Numbered from the stretch's first letter, positions 1 to 13,321 are shown. The stretch: DNA of 64,000 bases from Paramecium sonneborni (GCA_905182985.1 CAJJDN010000019.1:383033-447032), one strand, 5' to 3'. Notes: generated by a model not told the origin, from the sequence alone. Made by a program: numbers and translations.

Positions 1-2
1 GT

Positions 3-2096
3 TCATGTTAAAATGAATATACATGTTAAAGTTGTATAACAGATTATGCATTGAATCCTACGACTTTTAAATGTGAAGCATAATGTCCACAAACATGTTT
101 GAAATGCAGTTCTCCAACAATATGTTCAGTATGTAAGGAAGGTTATAAATTGTCAGATAAAAACTAATGTGAGAAGAATATATGTAAAGAAAATTGTTTA
201 TTGTGTAATGAATTTGGAGAGTGTTTAAAATGTTCTAAAAATTTCTATGTAAGTTCATAACATATGACTGATTGTATTGGAACATGTGGACCAAATTGTA
301 CAGTATGTACATCTCCACCAGTTTGTAGCTAATGCTAAGATTCTTACTATTGGAGTGACAACAAAACTGAATGTGTTTTATTTGAAGAAGTGATTATAGA
401 GAAAACTATATATAATCCATTAATTGCAACATTCCCTAATGGAGATTATATTGAATTATGGTCTGAAGAAGGTCCAGATGCAGGTATATATTTCTAAATT
501 TTCAGAAAGAATGGTTAAAAAGTAGGATCAAAAACAAAAGTAAATATGGATGAATTAGGAATGAGAAGATTATTATAATCTGTAAATTCAAATAAGTTTA
601 AAACTCTCTTTTCAGACATAGCAACATTTGATTAAGACTTTGTTATTTTATGGGTGGATTAGATTGTTGGAGATATGAAAGTTAAACTAAAAAAATTTGA
701 TACCAATGGTTAAGCTATGGGCAAAGAAGTATAAATTGCTTAGATACCAAAATAAGATTTAAATAGTATTGCAGCTCCATGTATTATTAAAAAGACCACA
801 AATAATAATTTTGTTATTGGTTTCTTCAATTAAGTTGAATAATCTATAAATAAGACTGCTACTATGTTTTTATAATCATTTAACTAGACTATGTAACCTA
901 TTGGATAAATACAAATGTTAGATAAAGCTGATATAACTAAACCACCTATGATATCTAGTGATGAAGATGGTGTTATTTCTATTACATTTTCAAGTGAAGG
1001 GGCTACCTTCTTAGCTCAAATTTCAACTCAGGGTGATATCATAACAGAACCTCAAAAAGTAGATGAAGGTAAAGCATTCAAATCTACTAATCTGAAGAAT
1101 AAATTTATTGTTTTTATATTTGAAGGTGTTAGTTCAAATGTTTCACCTCCACAATATATTCTATCTTATTAGATTATGAATTTAGATAAAATATTGTCTG
1201 AAGCTAGAATCTTTGCTAGTCCATAATATGGAGAAGAACATCCATATATTACAGCATTTGGGCATGGCTTTATCATTGCTTGGAGAACTGTTGATAAATC
1301 ACTCAAATCTAAAGATATTTTGTTTTAAATTTTTGACGGAGATGGAACATAGATTTCTAATTAAACATAGGTTAAAAGATAAGGACTTTATCCAAAAAAT
1401 CCTAGTATTTAAATATTAAATGATGAAGAATTTTATATTACTTGGACAGCTACTAATAATAATCATTAAGATAATTTCTATCTTTAACAATTTAATAAAT
1501 CAGATTTAATCATTTAAAATCCAATCAACTAAGAAGTTGAATAACCTATTATTTGTCCATTGAATTGTTTATCTTGTTTGAGTAATACTATTTGTGAAAA
1601 TTGCGTATCAGGATATTATGTTGAAAACAATTTCTGCTAAATAGATTGTGGAATCAATTGTCTTTCATGTTCTATCCCCAATTAATGTGATGAATGCATG
1701 CTAGGATATGAAGTCTCACTTAATCATACTTGTGTCTAAATTTAATGTGAAGATGGTTACACTCTCTCTGAAAATATGGAATGTGTACTAACTTGCTCTG
1801 AAAATTGCAATCAATGTTAATCTTATGATAAATGTTTGGTTTGTGAAACAGATTACAATTTGTTAAAAGGACATTGTGTTAAACTTAGTGAAAAAATAGA
1901 TCTAAATGGGGATGCTGAGCAATTACCCTATTATTATATTATTCTTATATGTTTAGCAGCCTTATGCTTTTTAGGGCTTATGGCTTATGCCATCTGGAAA
2001 TTTAAGTTGGGAGATCCAGTTTAATCATAGAGAAATCAACAAAGATAAGTTATTGATGAAAGAGAAAATACAGTTTTAGATTCTAGAATCAATTGA
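3..2096 (+). CDS. Cysteine-rich membrane surface protein, 5' end outside window
   Basis: The frame is open from the left edge to a TGA at 2094-2096, giving at least 697 residues with TAA/TAG read as Gln. The first 130 or so residues are furin-like CxxC repeats. A long central region without cysteines follows; it has repeated LWSEEG / VIAWRT-like blocks and may be beta-propeller-like. A second cysteine-rich block lies near 1550-1870. One membrane segment (about 1928-1995) precedes a short polar cytoplasmic tail. This looks like a type I membrane or surface protein of the cysteine-rich families that are abundant in ciliates. No intron is needed in the visible part. The start codon and any signal peptide lie upstream of the window, so the ligand and function cannot be told. 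Confidence 0.8.
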
Positions 2097-2142
2097 GATT
2101 GAGATATCATTAATAAAATATCAAAATTAAAACTAATATCAT

Positions 2143-3692
2143 TCAATTTTTTTTTTTTATTGTAAGTCTTTGACATAAATCTTTTAGTATTTCATACACT
2201 TCTTAAATTGATGGTCTATCTTTTGGTTTCATTTTTAAACATCTAGCAATAAGTTCAATAAATTTTTAAGGATATTATGTATGATTTAGCTAATTTGCTA
2301 TTGATTATTCACTATAATATTTATGTAACTCTTCTTCATTAAGATATCTACAACCAGCATTTTCATTCCCAACATACTAACCTTTATTTGCTAGTTACAA
2401 AATAATCAATCCATATTAAAAAATATCGTATTTTAAAGATCCATCAGTTTCAGGAGGATCATACCTACAAGTATTACTTTAATGTTCTATTGTCATTTAA
2501 TCATCATTTTGATTCATAAGAACTTTAGATCGATCAAAATCAGCTACATAAATTGCTGAATAAATTAATTCTTCTTTATCTAGGTATAAATTGTCTGGTT
2601 TTAAATCTCTATGTATAATAATATTTTTCTAAAGTTCCATTAAAGCTAATTTTATATTCATTAATACCATATGCAATTCTTGAACTTATCTAAAGGGCAG
2701 TCTTTTGGTTTATTTATTAAATTTCTTATTAAGAAAATTTATCTTATAGAGTTCCATAATATTTTCTCATGAAAAAAAATGGTTATTTTAGTACTCTAAA
2801 ATAAGCATATCCTACAGCCATATGAGAGCAATTATAAAACAATTCTAAAAATTCAATTTGCCTATTTGTTTATAATTCAACTATGCCTTCATAATTTTAT
2901 TTTCTTAAAGTTTTGTAAACTATTTATTAATCCTATTATTCATCTGCACATATAAAATTTTCAGGCCTTTGAAAATATTTAACAATAGATTGATTAGTAT
3001 CGTAAATCTTGTTAAAAATTTTAACTTTGAATAGATTTTACAATAAATTCTCATAAGGACCTCTCAAATAATCTTATTTCCCAAGATCTCCATTAATTTT
3101 TAATAGAAAATTAATAATTTGCTCAAAAGAATTTTCTTAGAGTAGATCATCTGGTATTTTTATAATTTAAGAAAAATATTTTGTATAAAACCTTTTGAGA
3201 ATTTCTAAATTAGTTTCTCTTTAATTTTATTTGGAAAAGTCATACTCTATTAAAGAAAGAAACATCATTTCTTTATAGTAATATAATTATTAAATTGAAT
3301 TTAAAGGCCAATAATATTTTCTTTCCTCTAATTCAGCAAAAGCTTAGAATATTTATAATTTTACTTAAAAATAACTACAATAGTATCCTTTTAGCAGTTA
3401 TCTAATCCTATAATGAATTTTCTTCTAATATGAAGTTGAGATAGTCTTTATATACAATAATTCTTTCCCCATTATGTTCAAACTTATCAAAAATTGGCAA
3501 AAGATTCAAAAACCTACAGGATATAAGATTATTTAATTCCTCTTCACTTAAATTTATTCCCTTTTTAATATGTAGTGATATGTATTCATTTTACTTTTAA
3601 TTACCCTTCTATTTGACTCTTTATATTTTTTTAGTATTTTAATCTTATATTAGCTGACCTGCTATGTATTTTTATTCAAAAGATTATGCCAT
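2143..3692 (-). CDS. Divergent protein kinase with DFD motif; frame break near 2.7 kb
   Basis: Paralog of the plus-strand gene at 4058-6705. From ATG at 3692-3690 the product aligns to that gene over a long N-terminal region without a recognisable kinase N-lobe. Motifs SLHIKK, WPLNSI and SLIEYDF are shared. The kinase C-lobe has HRDLKPDN and ADFDRSK, so DFG is replaced by DFD. It ends at TGA 2145-2143. A 22-nt intron at 3343-3364 (AAG acceptor) joins the first two frames. A second frame change, between GTLQDKF and VLMNIKLAL (about 2660-2750), has no plausible GT...AG intron. The plus-strand paralog has a normal 31-nt intron at that place. The gene could be a young pseudogene, or the sequence may have lost a base. 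Activity is uncertain because both the glycine of DFG and the N-lobe are atypical. Confidence 0.65.
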
Positions 3693-4057
3693 TTAGATAA
3701 TTAATATTAATACTTAATATTTTGTATTCAAAATTTAATTTTTCTATAAGGATTATAGTAGAATTGTGGAGAAAAATTGATAATAGAACTTTAGAAATAA
3801 TAAATTGAATATAAAAATTTTATTAATAATGTATTTATGTCTTTATAAAGAATATTGATTTCATTTGTCATTTAAAGTAATTATTTTGCTCCATTTAGAA
3901 AATTTTAAGAATATAAATAAATGAGATTCTATCTGATGCTTTAATTATGTTAGTTAATATATTTTTCTAATAAGAGTGCTTAATAAATCTTAATATTTAA
4001 TAAAAGTGATGTCGTATTTAACATTTTTGTATTAGAATATATTTATTAGAAGAAACA
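3693..4057. other. Divergent intergenic region between the two DFD kinases
   Basis: About 365 bp of AT-rich sequence lie between the two start codons. It must hold the promoters of both paralogs. I see no motif I can name and no further frame with coding character. Confidence 0.5.
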
Positions 4058-6705
4058 ATGAAGAGATTTTTTTAAAGTATAGATAATTTTTTAAATTATG
4101 AAATCATTAGTAAAGAGATTAGAAAATTCGAGATAAAGCATATAATGTATAAACTAATTCTTAAATATCATGAAATCACTTATAGAAATTAAATATCTAG
4201 GCTACTTAATTTTTTTTCATCTTATAAAAATATTATTATTACAATTATGGAAAATGATTATACAATAATTGAGATAAAGGATTCCTCTAAATAAGGAATA
4301 ATAATAAATAAGGTGAAAGAAAAAGACTCAAGGGGCACTAATTAAACAGGTTTCTTATCCTTACACATTTAAAAAATTAATATTTCCTATGAAGATTTCA
4401 CAAAATTGAGAAAGCTAAAAATCTTAAATGTACTGTAACCAAGGAATTATTATGAGACATCATTTGAGAAAATTTTAATTTTTCCAGATATATCAGAACA
4501 TAAGCTAACAGATCAATAATTAATTAATGATGTTTTTAGAATTTTGTTATAATTAGCCCTAAGTAATTTTATTCATTAATATATAGCTTATGCTGAATTT
4601 GAAAAGAGAGAAAGCTTTTGGCCTTTAAATTCTATTAGACAATTATATTATTTATAGGGAATATTATATATTTCATTGATAGAATATGATTTTATAAATC
4701 CTTAAACTTCGTAATCTCCCTTTTAAATTTTCAAAAAGTTTACCCTTAATCATTTTTAGAACTTAATACCAAATATCAACACTTATTTTTAATAAAATAG
4801 CTTCAATTCAATAATTACTTTTTTATTAGAAAAGAACGGAAATTTTCATAAAATAAATTATCTAAATCCACCATATGAAAATGTTTTGTTATATTTACTT
4901 AATGTTAATAAATAACATTAACTTGCTTCAATATATGAATAAGGAAATTCAGTCGTAAAGGGTTTTTCAACACCTGAATGTTTAAACTAAGTTTATTCAA
5001 ATCTTTATGATAAAATAGTTTATAAATCCTCAAGATTTTAATAAGAAGAATATAAAGATTAAATTTTATAAAATATTTAGAGAGAAATAGAAGTAATGGA
5101 AAAATGTTATGACACAGAATTCATTGTGGCATGTTTTGCTTATATTAGAATTTTTGAATACTCTTTTCTCCTGTAAAAGCGATTTGTTGGAACTTTAGCA
5201 GATTTTTTGAGAAAATGGTAGGTAAAAAAAGACAGAACTGAATAATAAACTATAAAAGATGTACTCTTCATAACAAACAGATTTGCACTAGGTATTTATG
5301 AATTTATATCAAGCTCTAAAATCGTTAAAGAAATCAAACATTCTTCATAGGGACCTCAAACCTGAGAATTTATTTTTAGACCATGATGAACTTAATTATA
5401 GTTTCATATATATTGCTGATTTTGATCGTTCTAAATCTTTGGATGGCCAAACGGAATAGATTATGACAACATAAAATGTAGAAAATACAGCAAAGTATGA
5501 CCCTCCAGAAAAAACTTAATCATTTAAATATGATAACTATTAATTTGGTCTTATTATTTTAACAATAGCCAATAAGGGCAAATATATAGGAAATGAAATT
5601 TAAGGATCGAGATATTTTACAAATGAAGAACATGAAAGTTTTTATAGTAGATAAGCTATTGAAAAGGCACTTTCACATACAAAATATGACAAAGTTTTTT
5701 TAGATGTCTTAGCTTAGTGTCTTAAAAGAAATCCTGATGAAAGACCTGAAATTGAAGAAATTTATTCAAAAATTAATCCATTATATTTAAAAACCAGAAT
5801 AAGACTTAGTTCGTCTACTAAATCTAGTGGTAATGATTAATCTAATCAATAAAATTTGCCTATATTAAATCAACAATAAAATAACTATGATGCTAACAAT
5901 AATTTATAATATTAACTTTAAGGACCTAATCAAACAAATTATAATTATATGAATCAAGGAAATTATAATAGTATGAATTAAGGAAATTATAATAATATGA
6001 ATTAAGGAAATTATAATAATATGAATCAAGGAAATTATAATAATATGAATTAAGGAAATTATAATAATATAAATCAAGGAAATTTTAATAATATAAATCA
6101 AGGAAACTTTAACAATATAAATGAAGGAAATTTTTATAATACTAATCAAACAAATTTTAATTAAACACCATTAGCTCAATAATAAAATTAATAGTTTAAA
6201 CCTAAAATAACAATTTAAAATAATTTAAATCAACAAAATTTTTTTTCAACATAATCAAATTAACTTTAATAATAATAAATTTAACATTAATAACCCCAAC
6301 AATATTAATAATACCCACAATATTAAGAGTAATCTCCAATCCAATAATAATTAAATTAATCATCATCCTCGTCATCAAATTTACAGTTTTAAGCTTCTTA
6401 TTAAGATTAATCGCCTATCCAATAACAATCGCCAAAAATACATTATAAATAACAACAGCCATAACCGCTACAGAATACAAAAATAAAAATAATATAACTT
6501 GAAAGTTAACCTCAGGATTAATAATACATTCATAATTTTTAAGAACATCCTTCTAATTAATAACCTGAAGAATATAACATAACTTAACAGCCTCAAAGAA
6601 AGAGCGTGAATTAAAAAATAAAAATGATACATCAGTAATAATTTAAAATATTTATATAGGAGTGGCCCTCTGACCCCAGGTTAAAATGCTTCTAATTTAG
6701 AATGA
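4058..6705 (+). CDS. Divergent protein kinase with DFD motif and Gln/Asn-rich repeat tail
   Basis: Start ATG 4058, the first in frame after an upstream TGA; 863 residues after removing introns 5261-5291 (31 nt) and 6635-6659 (25 nt). Residues 1-400 hold a helical region shared only with the minus-strand neighbour. The C-lobe then shows [17 protein letters not shown] (DFD in place of DFG) and a C-lobe ending in NPDERPEI. From about residue 580 the protein becomes low complexity: an 8-residue repeat MNQGNYNN in about nine copies, then polyGln-rich sequence. The tail ends in SGPLTPGQNASNLE and TGA 6703-6705. The catalytic Asp of HRD is present but the metal-binding loop is altered, so activity is unclear. 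The head-to-head layout with 2143-3692 suggests a local inverted duplication. Confidence 0.8.
5942..6160 (+). repeat. 24-bp tandem coding repeat (MNQGNYNN units)
   Basis: About nine tandem 24-bp units inside the kinase gene encode MNQGNYNN, drifting to INQGNFNN toward the 3' end. The early units differ mostly by CAA/TAA synonymous changes at the Gln codon. The repeat stays in frame, which points to expansion under coding constraint. Confidence 0.85.
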
Positions 6706-6764
6706 AATATAAATTAATATAAAATAAGAATATAATTTTATAAATAATAACAATTATTTGAATA

Positions 6765-9700
6765 TCAATGTTCCTCTTATGAAAAAGCAAAACCAGTATA
6801 TCCTCGCTTAATGGGACTTTTGGGAACTTAGGAATTATTCAATTAAAATTGTGTATTAGGTGATGGTTAATGTAAGAATTATTCATCTTGTAATTCAATG
6901 TGCTATTTTTAAATGAGCATATAAACTTTATCATGTTAGGTTGTGACTTAATCATATTAAGACCACTAAGCAAATTTAGTAAGAGCAAAATCAAAAATGG
7001 AAGTAGCTCCAACAACAAGAAGAGTAGCGAAGTAAAATCTGAGATGAATTAAGGTGGCACTTTGGCTATTTGACATATCAGATTTAGGCATTTTCTCTGA
7101 AACGATGAAAAATAAAAAGAGATAAAGTAGTACAGATCCTAAAAGTGCAAAGATTACTCCTATAGAATAAGTATTACTAAATAAGATAATCTAATGTGGA
7201 AATAGTATTGGTTACTTTAATGTTACTATTTAATACTGAATAGCCTAAAACAATGGCACCTGTAGTCCATAAGCCAGCCATCATTCCATTATAAATAGAG
7301 GAGGTTTCATAAGTCTGAAAGGTTAAGTATGACAAAATGCCAGCTTATATTGTGCCATTAATAACCCAATATAAAAAGATTTTAACATTGAAAAGTTTGT
7401 GTTTTATACCAATATCATAAAGATTAGGATCTAGTATGGAGAGATATGTTTACTTGAACTTAGAATATCTCCTGAGAATTCTTCATCAAAAATGGCATAC
7501 AAAACAATAGGAAGACTAGTGAAAAATAAATTGTAGCTTTAATAAAGTAACTAGTCATAAAACATAACAGCAGAAAATCCATTATTCAAAGCCCACCAAT
7601 ATTAAGGTAAAACTAGAAGCATATTTTTATAGAAATTGTAATTAACAAGAGTTGAATTTTTTCTATAGCTCTCTCTACCATGATAAAGTGTTAATCTTCT
7701 AAGTATTCTGAATTCCCCAACAGCATAATCAGAAGCTCTAGCTGCTTATTATCCTTCTACTCCTTTGATTCCAATTCCAATATGGGCAGCTGTAATCATA
7801 TTAACATCATTTGCACCATCTCCTATAGCTAAAGTTGTTACGTTAGGTTTATTGCTTCTAACTAATTAAACTATTTCTTATTTTTATTTTGGTGAAACTC
7901 TACAAGCTACAACAGCTTCACATCTCTCAGCTATTTCCATTACCTTTCTTGAATATTCTGGTTTCATTGCTATTATTAAAGCATTACCAGAAATCACTAA
8001 AGCATTCTTATTATTATTTTAACTTTTCTAAAAAGCCTTTTCTAATTCTTTGTTAACACTTTACTCATCATTTGCATCAACTATTATTTATTATAATGTA
8101 TCATTTAATAATTAACAAGAATAACCGATATTTATTGCTGTTTCTATTTTGTCTCCTGTTAGTACCCATACTTTAATACCTGCATCTTTTAAATTTTAAA
8201 TAGTAGGGCCAACATCCTCTTATAATTTATCTTCAATTGCTGTTCCTCCTATAAGTTCTAGTTCTTATTCTATTTTAGCTTAAGCTTCCATCATCAAATT
8301 ATCTCGGTTTTATATAGCTGAACATGCCTATAAATAAGTTTTCTCCCATTCTTTATAAGTTTATAAAGGTAAAATTCTTCTTGTTAATAAAAGAGTTCTT
8401 AAACCAATGGATGCAAATTCTTATAAATCATTCCATGTCTTCTCTTTAAGTTAAGGTACAACTGGTTTCATTAAAGGTTCAATTACAGAATCAGCACCTT
8501 TTGTATATAATATTATTTAATTTTGTTGGTCTTAGACAATAACTGAAACCCTCTTTCTAGTACTGTTGAATTCCAATACATGCAACAATTAATATATTTT
8601 ATTATCACCTTTTATATTCACAACCATACTATTCGAAGCGTCTACTCCTTCAAAAGTGTATCCACAAAATCTAGCAAAATTTACCAATGCTAATTCATCA
8701 GGAGATGATGCTTAATATAGTAATTAACCATTTTTATTCTCTGTTACTATTGTGTGACATAAAGATAAACATAATAAAAATTCGTGTAATGGTCCCTTTC
8801 CTGGAGTCTAATTCAAATCATTAAAAAATGCTTTATCTCTGAAATCAACATTCGTTACTTATGCCAATTTAGATACTTCTTCATTACTTAATGTTACCTC
8901 TTTTCCATATGATTTCTTATTCACTGTCAAACATTTGAAATCCATCTAATTCTTTGTTAAAGTTCCTGTCTTGTCTGAAAATATATAATCCACCTGACCA
9001 AGTTCTTCATTCAAATTTGAAGATTATACTGTTGTCTTAATATCATATTCAGCTGAATATGTTCCTTTATCAAATGTAATCAACATTCCTTAAAAATATT
9101 TCACCATCTCTAAAGACACTAGCAATGATATTGGAACAAAATTTGTGAAAATCAAAATCCAATTACCCCATTTTATCTAAAATTTTATTTTGAGTTTTTA
9201 CAAATAAATTTTTCACAAAATTATGCTCTGGTTCTGTATTTTATATATCTAAATATGATAATTCAGAATTATGAATCTATTGCCATTAAGAATTTAAAAA
9301 TCCACCAAAACAACACATAATCATCTAAAAACTTATAAAACATTTATTACTTATAATAAAAATATCACGATTATGAACAAATTCATTGTTCTTTCTAAAT
9401 GACTTCGCTTTGGTATTGCCTTTACTGAATTTAGCATAATCTTTGAATCATGTCCATTATAACAAACCACACCATAAATAAAGTTTACATTTCTTAATGC
9501 ACAACCTCTTAAAATGAAATTTTTTTCACTCAAAGGAATTTACTAATTATTAATTTCAGCGGATCCAGTAAATTAATATAAATATGGATTTGGTCGTTCA
9601 TATTTAATTGTCATTCTCAAAGCCAATAATGAATCTTCACTTTGCTCTTAAAGTTATTTTAGATTTTTTTGAATATTTTTACATTTCAAATTGGTTTCTC

Positions 9701-10279
9701 CATCTAAATTTTTAGTTTCAATAAATGCATTCCCTTTCTTATCTGATGTCTACATTAATAAGATATCAGCTGGTATTTATTCATCCTTTTAAACCTTAAT
9801 TAAATCACCAATCCTTAACTCTCTCCATTAAGCTTCTCTTGGAGGTTCATTAGTTCGAATTAAATATGTTTTACGAGTATTTTCAGCTTCATCCGATCTT
9901 CTTCTTTAGTAATCTTCAACAAAATCTTTAATCATTGAAATACAAACAACTATTGATAATGGACCCATTATTACAGGTTAACCATTAGTTATGCTAATTG
10001 TTGAAATCATCTACATAATTGCAATAATTAAAAAGTAAACATTTGCTAGTTTTGAAAATTACTCTATCAAATTTAATGGTATGAATGTAATTATAGAAGA
10101 ATATTTTGATGTTGTAATCTAATTGTCAGGAACAGCTAAATCTGGAACATTAGAAACTATTGATCTGTCTAATATATAATTATTTTAGATGTACCATTCA
10201 TTTAATGAGCAGGAGGTCTAACCGTTATGAAGCCTAATTTTTTAATTGTTGTTTCATTGTTATATGAATGAGAATCCAT
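6765..10279 (-). CDS. P4-type ATPase (phospholipid flippase)
   Basis: Product of 1,129 residues after removing five introns: 10169-10194, 9325-9350, 9177-9201, 7431-7453 and 7191-7215. The exons sum to a whole number of codons. P4 family marks in order: [10 protein letters not shown] and PLNLIEQF near the N-terminus, the actuator region with DGETNLK, the phosphorylation loop [18 protein letters not shown], then the C-terminal membrane block with HGRESY and YKN. The C-terminal motif GYTGFAFS near the TGA (6767-6765) is typical of P4 ATPases. Known members move aminophospholipids to the cytosolic leaflet. The ATG at 10279 is supported by the 26-nt first intron, which joins [10 protein letters not shown] to the conserved frame. 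The gene is divergent from the secreted-protein gene 29 bp away. Confidence 0.95.
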
Positions 10280-10308
10280 TTAATTAATATATTATTCTAA
10301 AAACGATA

Positions 10309-10928
10309 ATGAGAATACTAGTTATTGTAGTATTGGCCCTCACAGTAATGGCTGCTCAATAAAAGAAAAAGTACATTTATTAATCATTTTTTATTTAGAA
10401 CAACACCCAATTTAATTCATATTGACAACAAGGCATATTAAAAATAACATGCAAAAATTGAATATGATGTTGATTCATTTACAAGTCCCAGAACTGAGTA
10501 ACTTAAGACTGCCTAGAAAAGATAAGACAGCAGTTTAAAAAGAGCCATTCTTCACAGTTAATAATTAGCTGGATTTGTTCAAATTTAATAAGAAACAGAT
10601 TAATTCATACTTATGAATCAAGATGAAGACGTACACAATTTTAATTATTTAGCTTTCCTCTGAACTAATGACAGAATAATAAGTTCAATAAGCTTTATTA
10701 ACTGCTGAGGACTATAATAATGTCCCAAATATTGAAATGCAAGCAGAATCAAATTATTAAGCTTCAAATATAGCTTAAGATGATGTCAATGAATCTTATT
10801 ATATTCCAATTGTTACAGAAGGAGATGGCACATAAGAGGAAGTTTAGAACTCTGATGAAGAACCATAATAAAACCCAGATATTGAGATGCCTTCCTTAGA
10901 TGAAACATCCTCATCATTCCTTCAATGA
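10309..10928 (+). CDS. Small secreted acidic protein
   Basis: 189 residues after removing introns 10371-10398 (28 nt) and 10631-10652 (22 nt). It begins with a clear signal peptide, MRILVIVVLALTVMAA, followed by a short basic stretch and a Gln-rich middle. The last 80 residues are acidic and end in DETSSSFLQ. No cysteines and no domain that I recognise. The start lies 29 bp from the divergent P4-ATPase start, so the two may share a promoter. The secretory signal suggests storage granules, the endomembrane system or export. Function unknown. Confidence 0.75.
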
Positions 10929-11605
10929 AAATTTAAATATTTAGCATGTAAAGATATATTCATCAATATAATATTCTAATATTTTATTCCATAAGCATTT
11001 TTTAATCTTTATTTTTAATATTATAAGTTTATTTTATTAATTTTAGATACAATTCTTTATATTACTTCACTCTATTTAAATATCAAAAGTAACCTTTTCA
11101 ATTTTGATATTCAAATTACCTTATACTTCAATATACTAAAAATAGCCGTTATTACTTTTATAAAAAAAACATTAACTTCTATAAATTAGAGGTTATTGCT
11201 ATTATTATACAATAATCGGACCATTAACTGTAATTGGACCTAATATTCATCTAAAATCTTTTATTTTGGTTAATTTTTTGAAGTTGTAAACATCAAAAAA
11301 AATATCAATTTTGAAAAATAATAATTAAATATTCATATTTCTTATTATTTAATAAGAATGTCTTATACATATGGTGATGATCAAAATTTTATAAAAGTTG
11401 AATATATATATTAGATGGCTTGGAAAGATAAATTGTGAAATGATAAAAATATTTATCATTTCATTTTATATAGTATTAATATAGTATTAAAGATATATTA
11501 TATTATTATTATTGCTTTAGTATTAAATGGATTATTGCGTTTATTCGCTTGCTTTAAATTTCAAATAAGTTTTAATGGTAAGATTTATTATTAATAAATT
11601 GAGAA
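10929..11605. other. AT-rich intergenic region
   Basis: About 680 bp between the secreted-protein gene and the first PH-kinase gene. A 26-codon frame at 11360 (MSYTYGDD...) ends at a TGA after WKDKL. It is too short and unsupported to call a gene. Nothing else stands out. Confidence 0.5.
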
Positions 11606-13044
11606 ATGAGTTAAGATAAAAAGTCCTTCTTTGATTTCACATCTCCTTTTGAGTTGAAAAGGCCAATTGAAATATTTTAAAAATCCTTAAAGGATCAATT
11701 TTACATCTAAAAAAATGACAAATTTAAATTAAAGACTTTAGTACTTCAACGAAATTACTTGATCAAATTTAGTTCTAAGGTATAATGTAATGTTAAAATT
11801 TACAGAAACCAAGTTAAAAGTATTTCAATATTACCAATGCTTTACTTGAATAAGTAAAGCATCCATAAATGGGTCATGGAATTTAAATAACAAAAAACGG
11901 AGAAAATTTTACATTTTATGGTATGGTGGACAAATGGTACACCTAATTAAAAAAATGGTGCATTTAACTAAACTTTTAGAAAGAGTACTGCATGATTAAA
12001 TTGGTTGGAAAGGGTAGTTTTGCTAAAGTAAATAGAAAAAATAAACATTAGGTTTACAAAATTTAAAGACTAAGTGATAAAAAAGAGTTTGCTGTTAAAC
12101 TATTTGATAAAACCACTTTTAAATCTCAAGATAGAGCAGCTTTGCTAAAAGAAATTGAATTAATGAGAATAATGAATCATAAAAATGTTGTTACAATTCT
12201 TGAAACTTATGAAAACGAGCAATATATATTTATAATTTAAGAGTTGTTTAATGGTGGAGAGCTTCAACAAGAATTGAAAAAAACTAGAACTTTTTCTGAA
12301 TATGGGGCATTTATAGTTATATAATAAGTAATAGAAGCATTGAAATATATTCATTCTCATGGGATTATACATAGAGACATAAAACCTGAAAATATAATTT
12401 TAAGAGAGGAAGGAATGATAGAATAGGTTGTTTTAGCTGATTTTGGTTTAGCAGATTACTTTAGAAAGGATTGTAAATATATGTTTACAAGATGTGGTAC
12501 CCCTGGATTTGTGGCACCAGAATTATTACAAGATAAAATTTATGATTATAAAGTTGATATATATAGTTGTGGAATACTGTTCTACTATTTATTATTAGGC
12601 AAGGGTCCATTCGATTCAAATAATTATGATTAGACAGTTATGGCAAATTTTAATGGATGGGTTGATTTAACTAAAATTCAATTTTCTATTGAATGTCTTG
12701 AATTATTAAGAGGAATGCTAGATCCAAATCCTATCAAAAGATATTCAATTGAATAAATTCAATAAAGTTCATTCTTTGCAAAACATTCAACAGTTTTCTA
12801 ATAATACGCAAGTTAAAGTAGTTTAGGTAGTATTCCATCATAAGGGGATTCACGAACTATATCCCCATAATAAAGTCCTAATTTGGAGCCAAAGAAATCA
12901 CCAAGTGATCTTAAAAGTAGATTTGCGAATTCGGAAGTATCACCATTGCAATCACCAGTAAGAATAAATACAACAAGTTTCTCTCCTTTATCAGCTCCAT
13001 TCGGAAAAACTTAAAACTTACAAAGGATACCAATATAAATATGA
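11606..13044 (+). CDS. PH-like domain protein kinase, tandem copy 1
   Basis: 462 residues after removing introns 11780-11805 (26 nt, CAG end) and 12028-12051 (24 nt). The N-terminal 120 residues look like a PH-type module ([32 protein letters not shown]). The kinase domain follows: [43 protein letters not shown]. Kinase-active residues (Lys, HRD, DFG, APE) are all visible. The domain is closest in style to CAMK-type kinases. The second intron splits GK and VY of the glycine loop exactly as in the next two genes. A Ser/Pro-rich tail ends at TGA 13042-13044. Likely a lipid-directed Ser/Thr kinase; the substrate is unknown. Confidence 0.9.
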
Positions 13045-13321
13045 ATTAAATATATATATCGAGTTATTAAATAATCATTATATATATCTATTTTCTGTTT
13101 TATCAAATTTTTTGATTATTTTAATTAATTAAACAACACTCATAAATATTTATTTTTTTCAAATTAGGAAATATATTAAATAATTAAGTATAATTTAAGT
13201 TTAAAATAAGTGTTAATATATTCCAATCAAAAAATCGATTATTAATAATTATCTTTAGAAGATATTAAAATAACTGATAATATAAATTAGAATTAATAAT
13301 GGAGTAAATTTGATTAATATT

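Noticed and set aside
5904..6149. Minus-strand frame of repeated IIIISLIHI units
   Set aside because: It is the antisense of the MNQGNYNN repeat in the plus-strand kinase gene; the repeat makes it look regular.
6811..7047. Plus-strand frame starting MGLLGTQELF with many cysteines
   Set aside because: It is antisense to the conserved P4-ATPase C-terminus (GYTGFAFS motif), which explains the same bases better.
7180..7220. An 18-nt GTA...TAG candidate intron in the P4-ATPase
   Set aside because: The overlapping 25-nt intron at 7191-7215 gives a better protein and a normal length.
12160..12372. Minus-strand 70-codon frame
   Set aside because: It is antisense to the catalytic core of the first PH-kinase.
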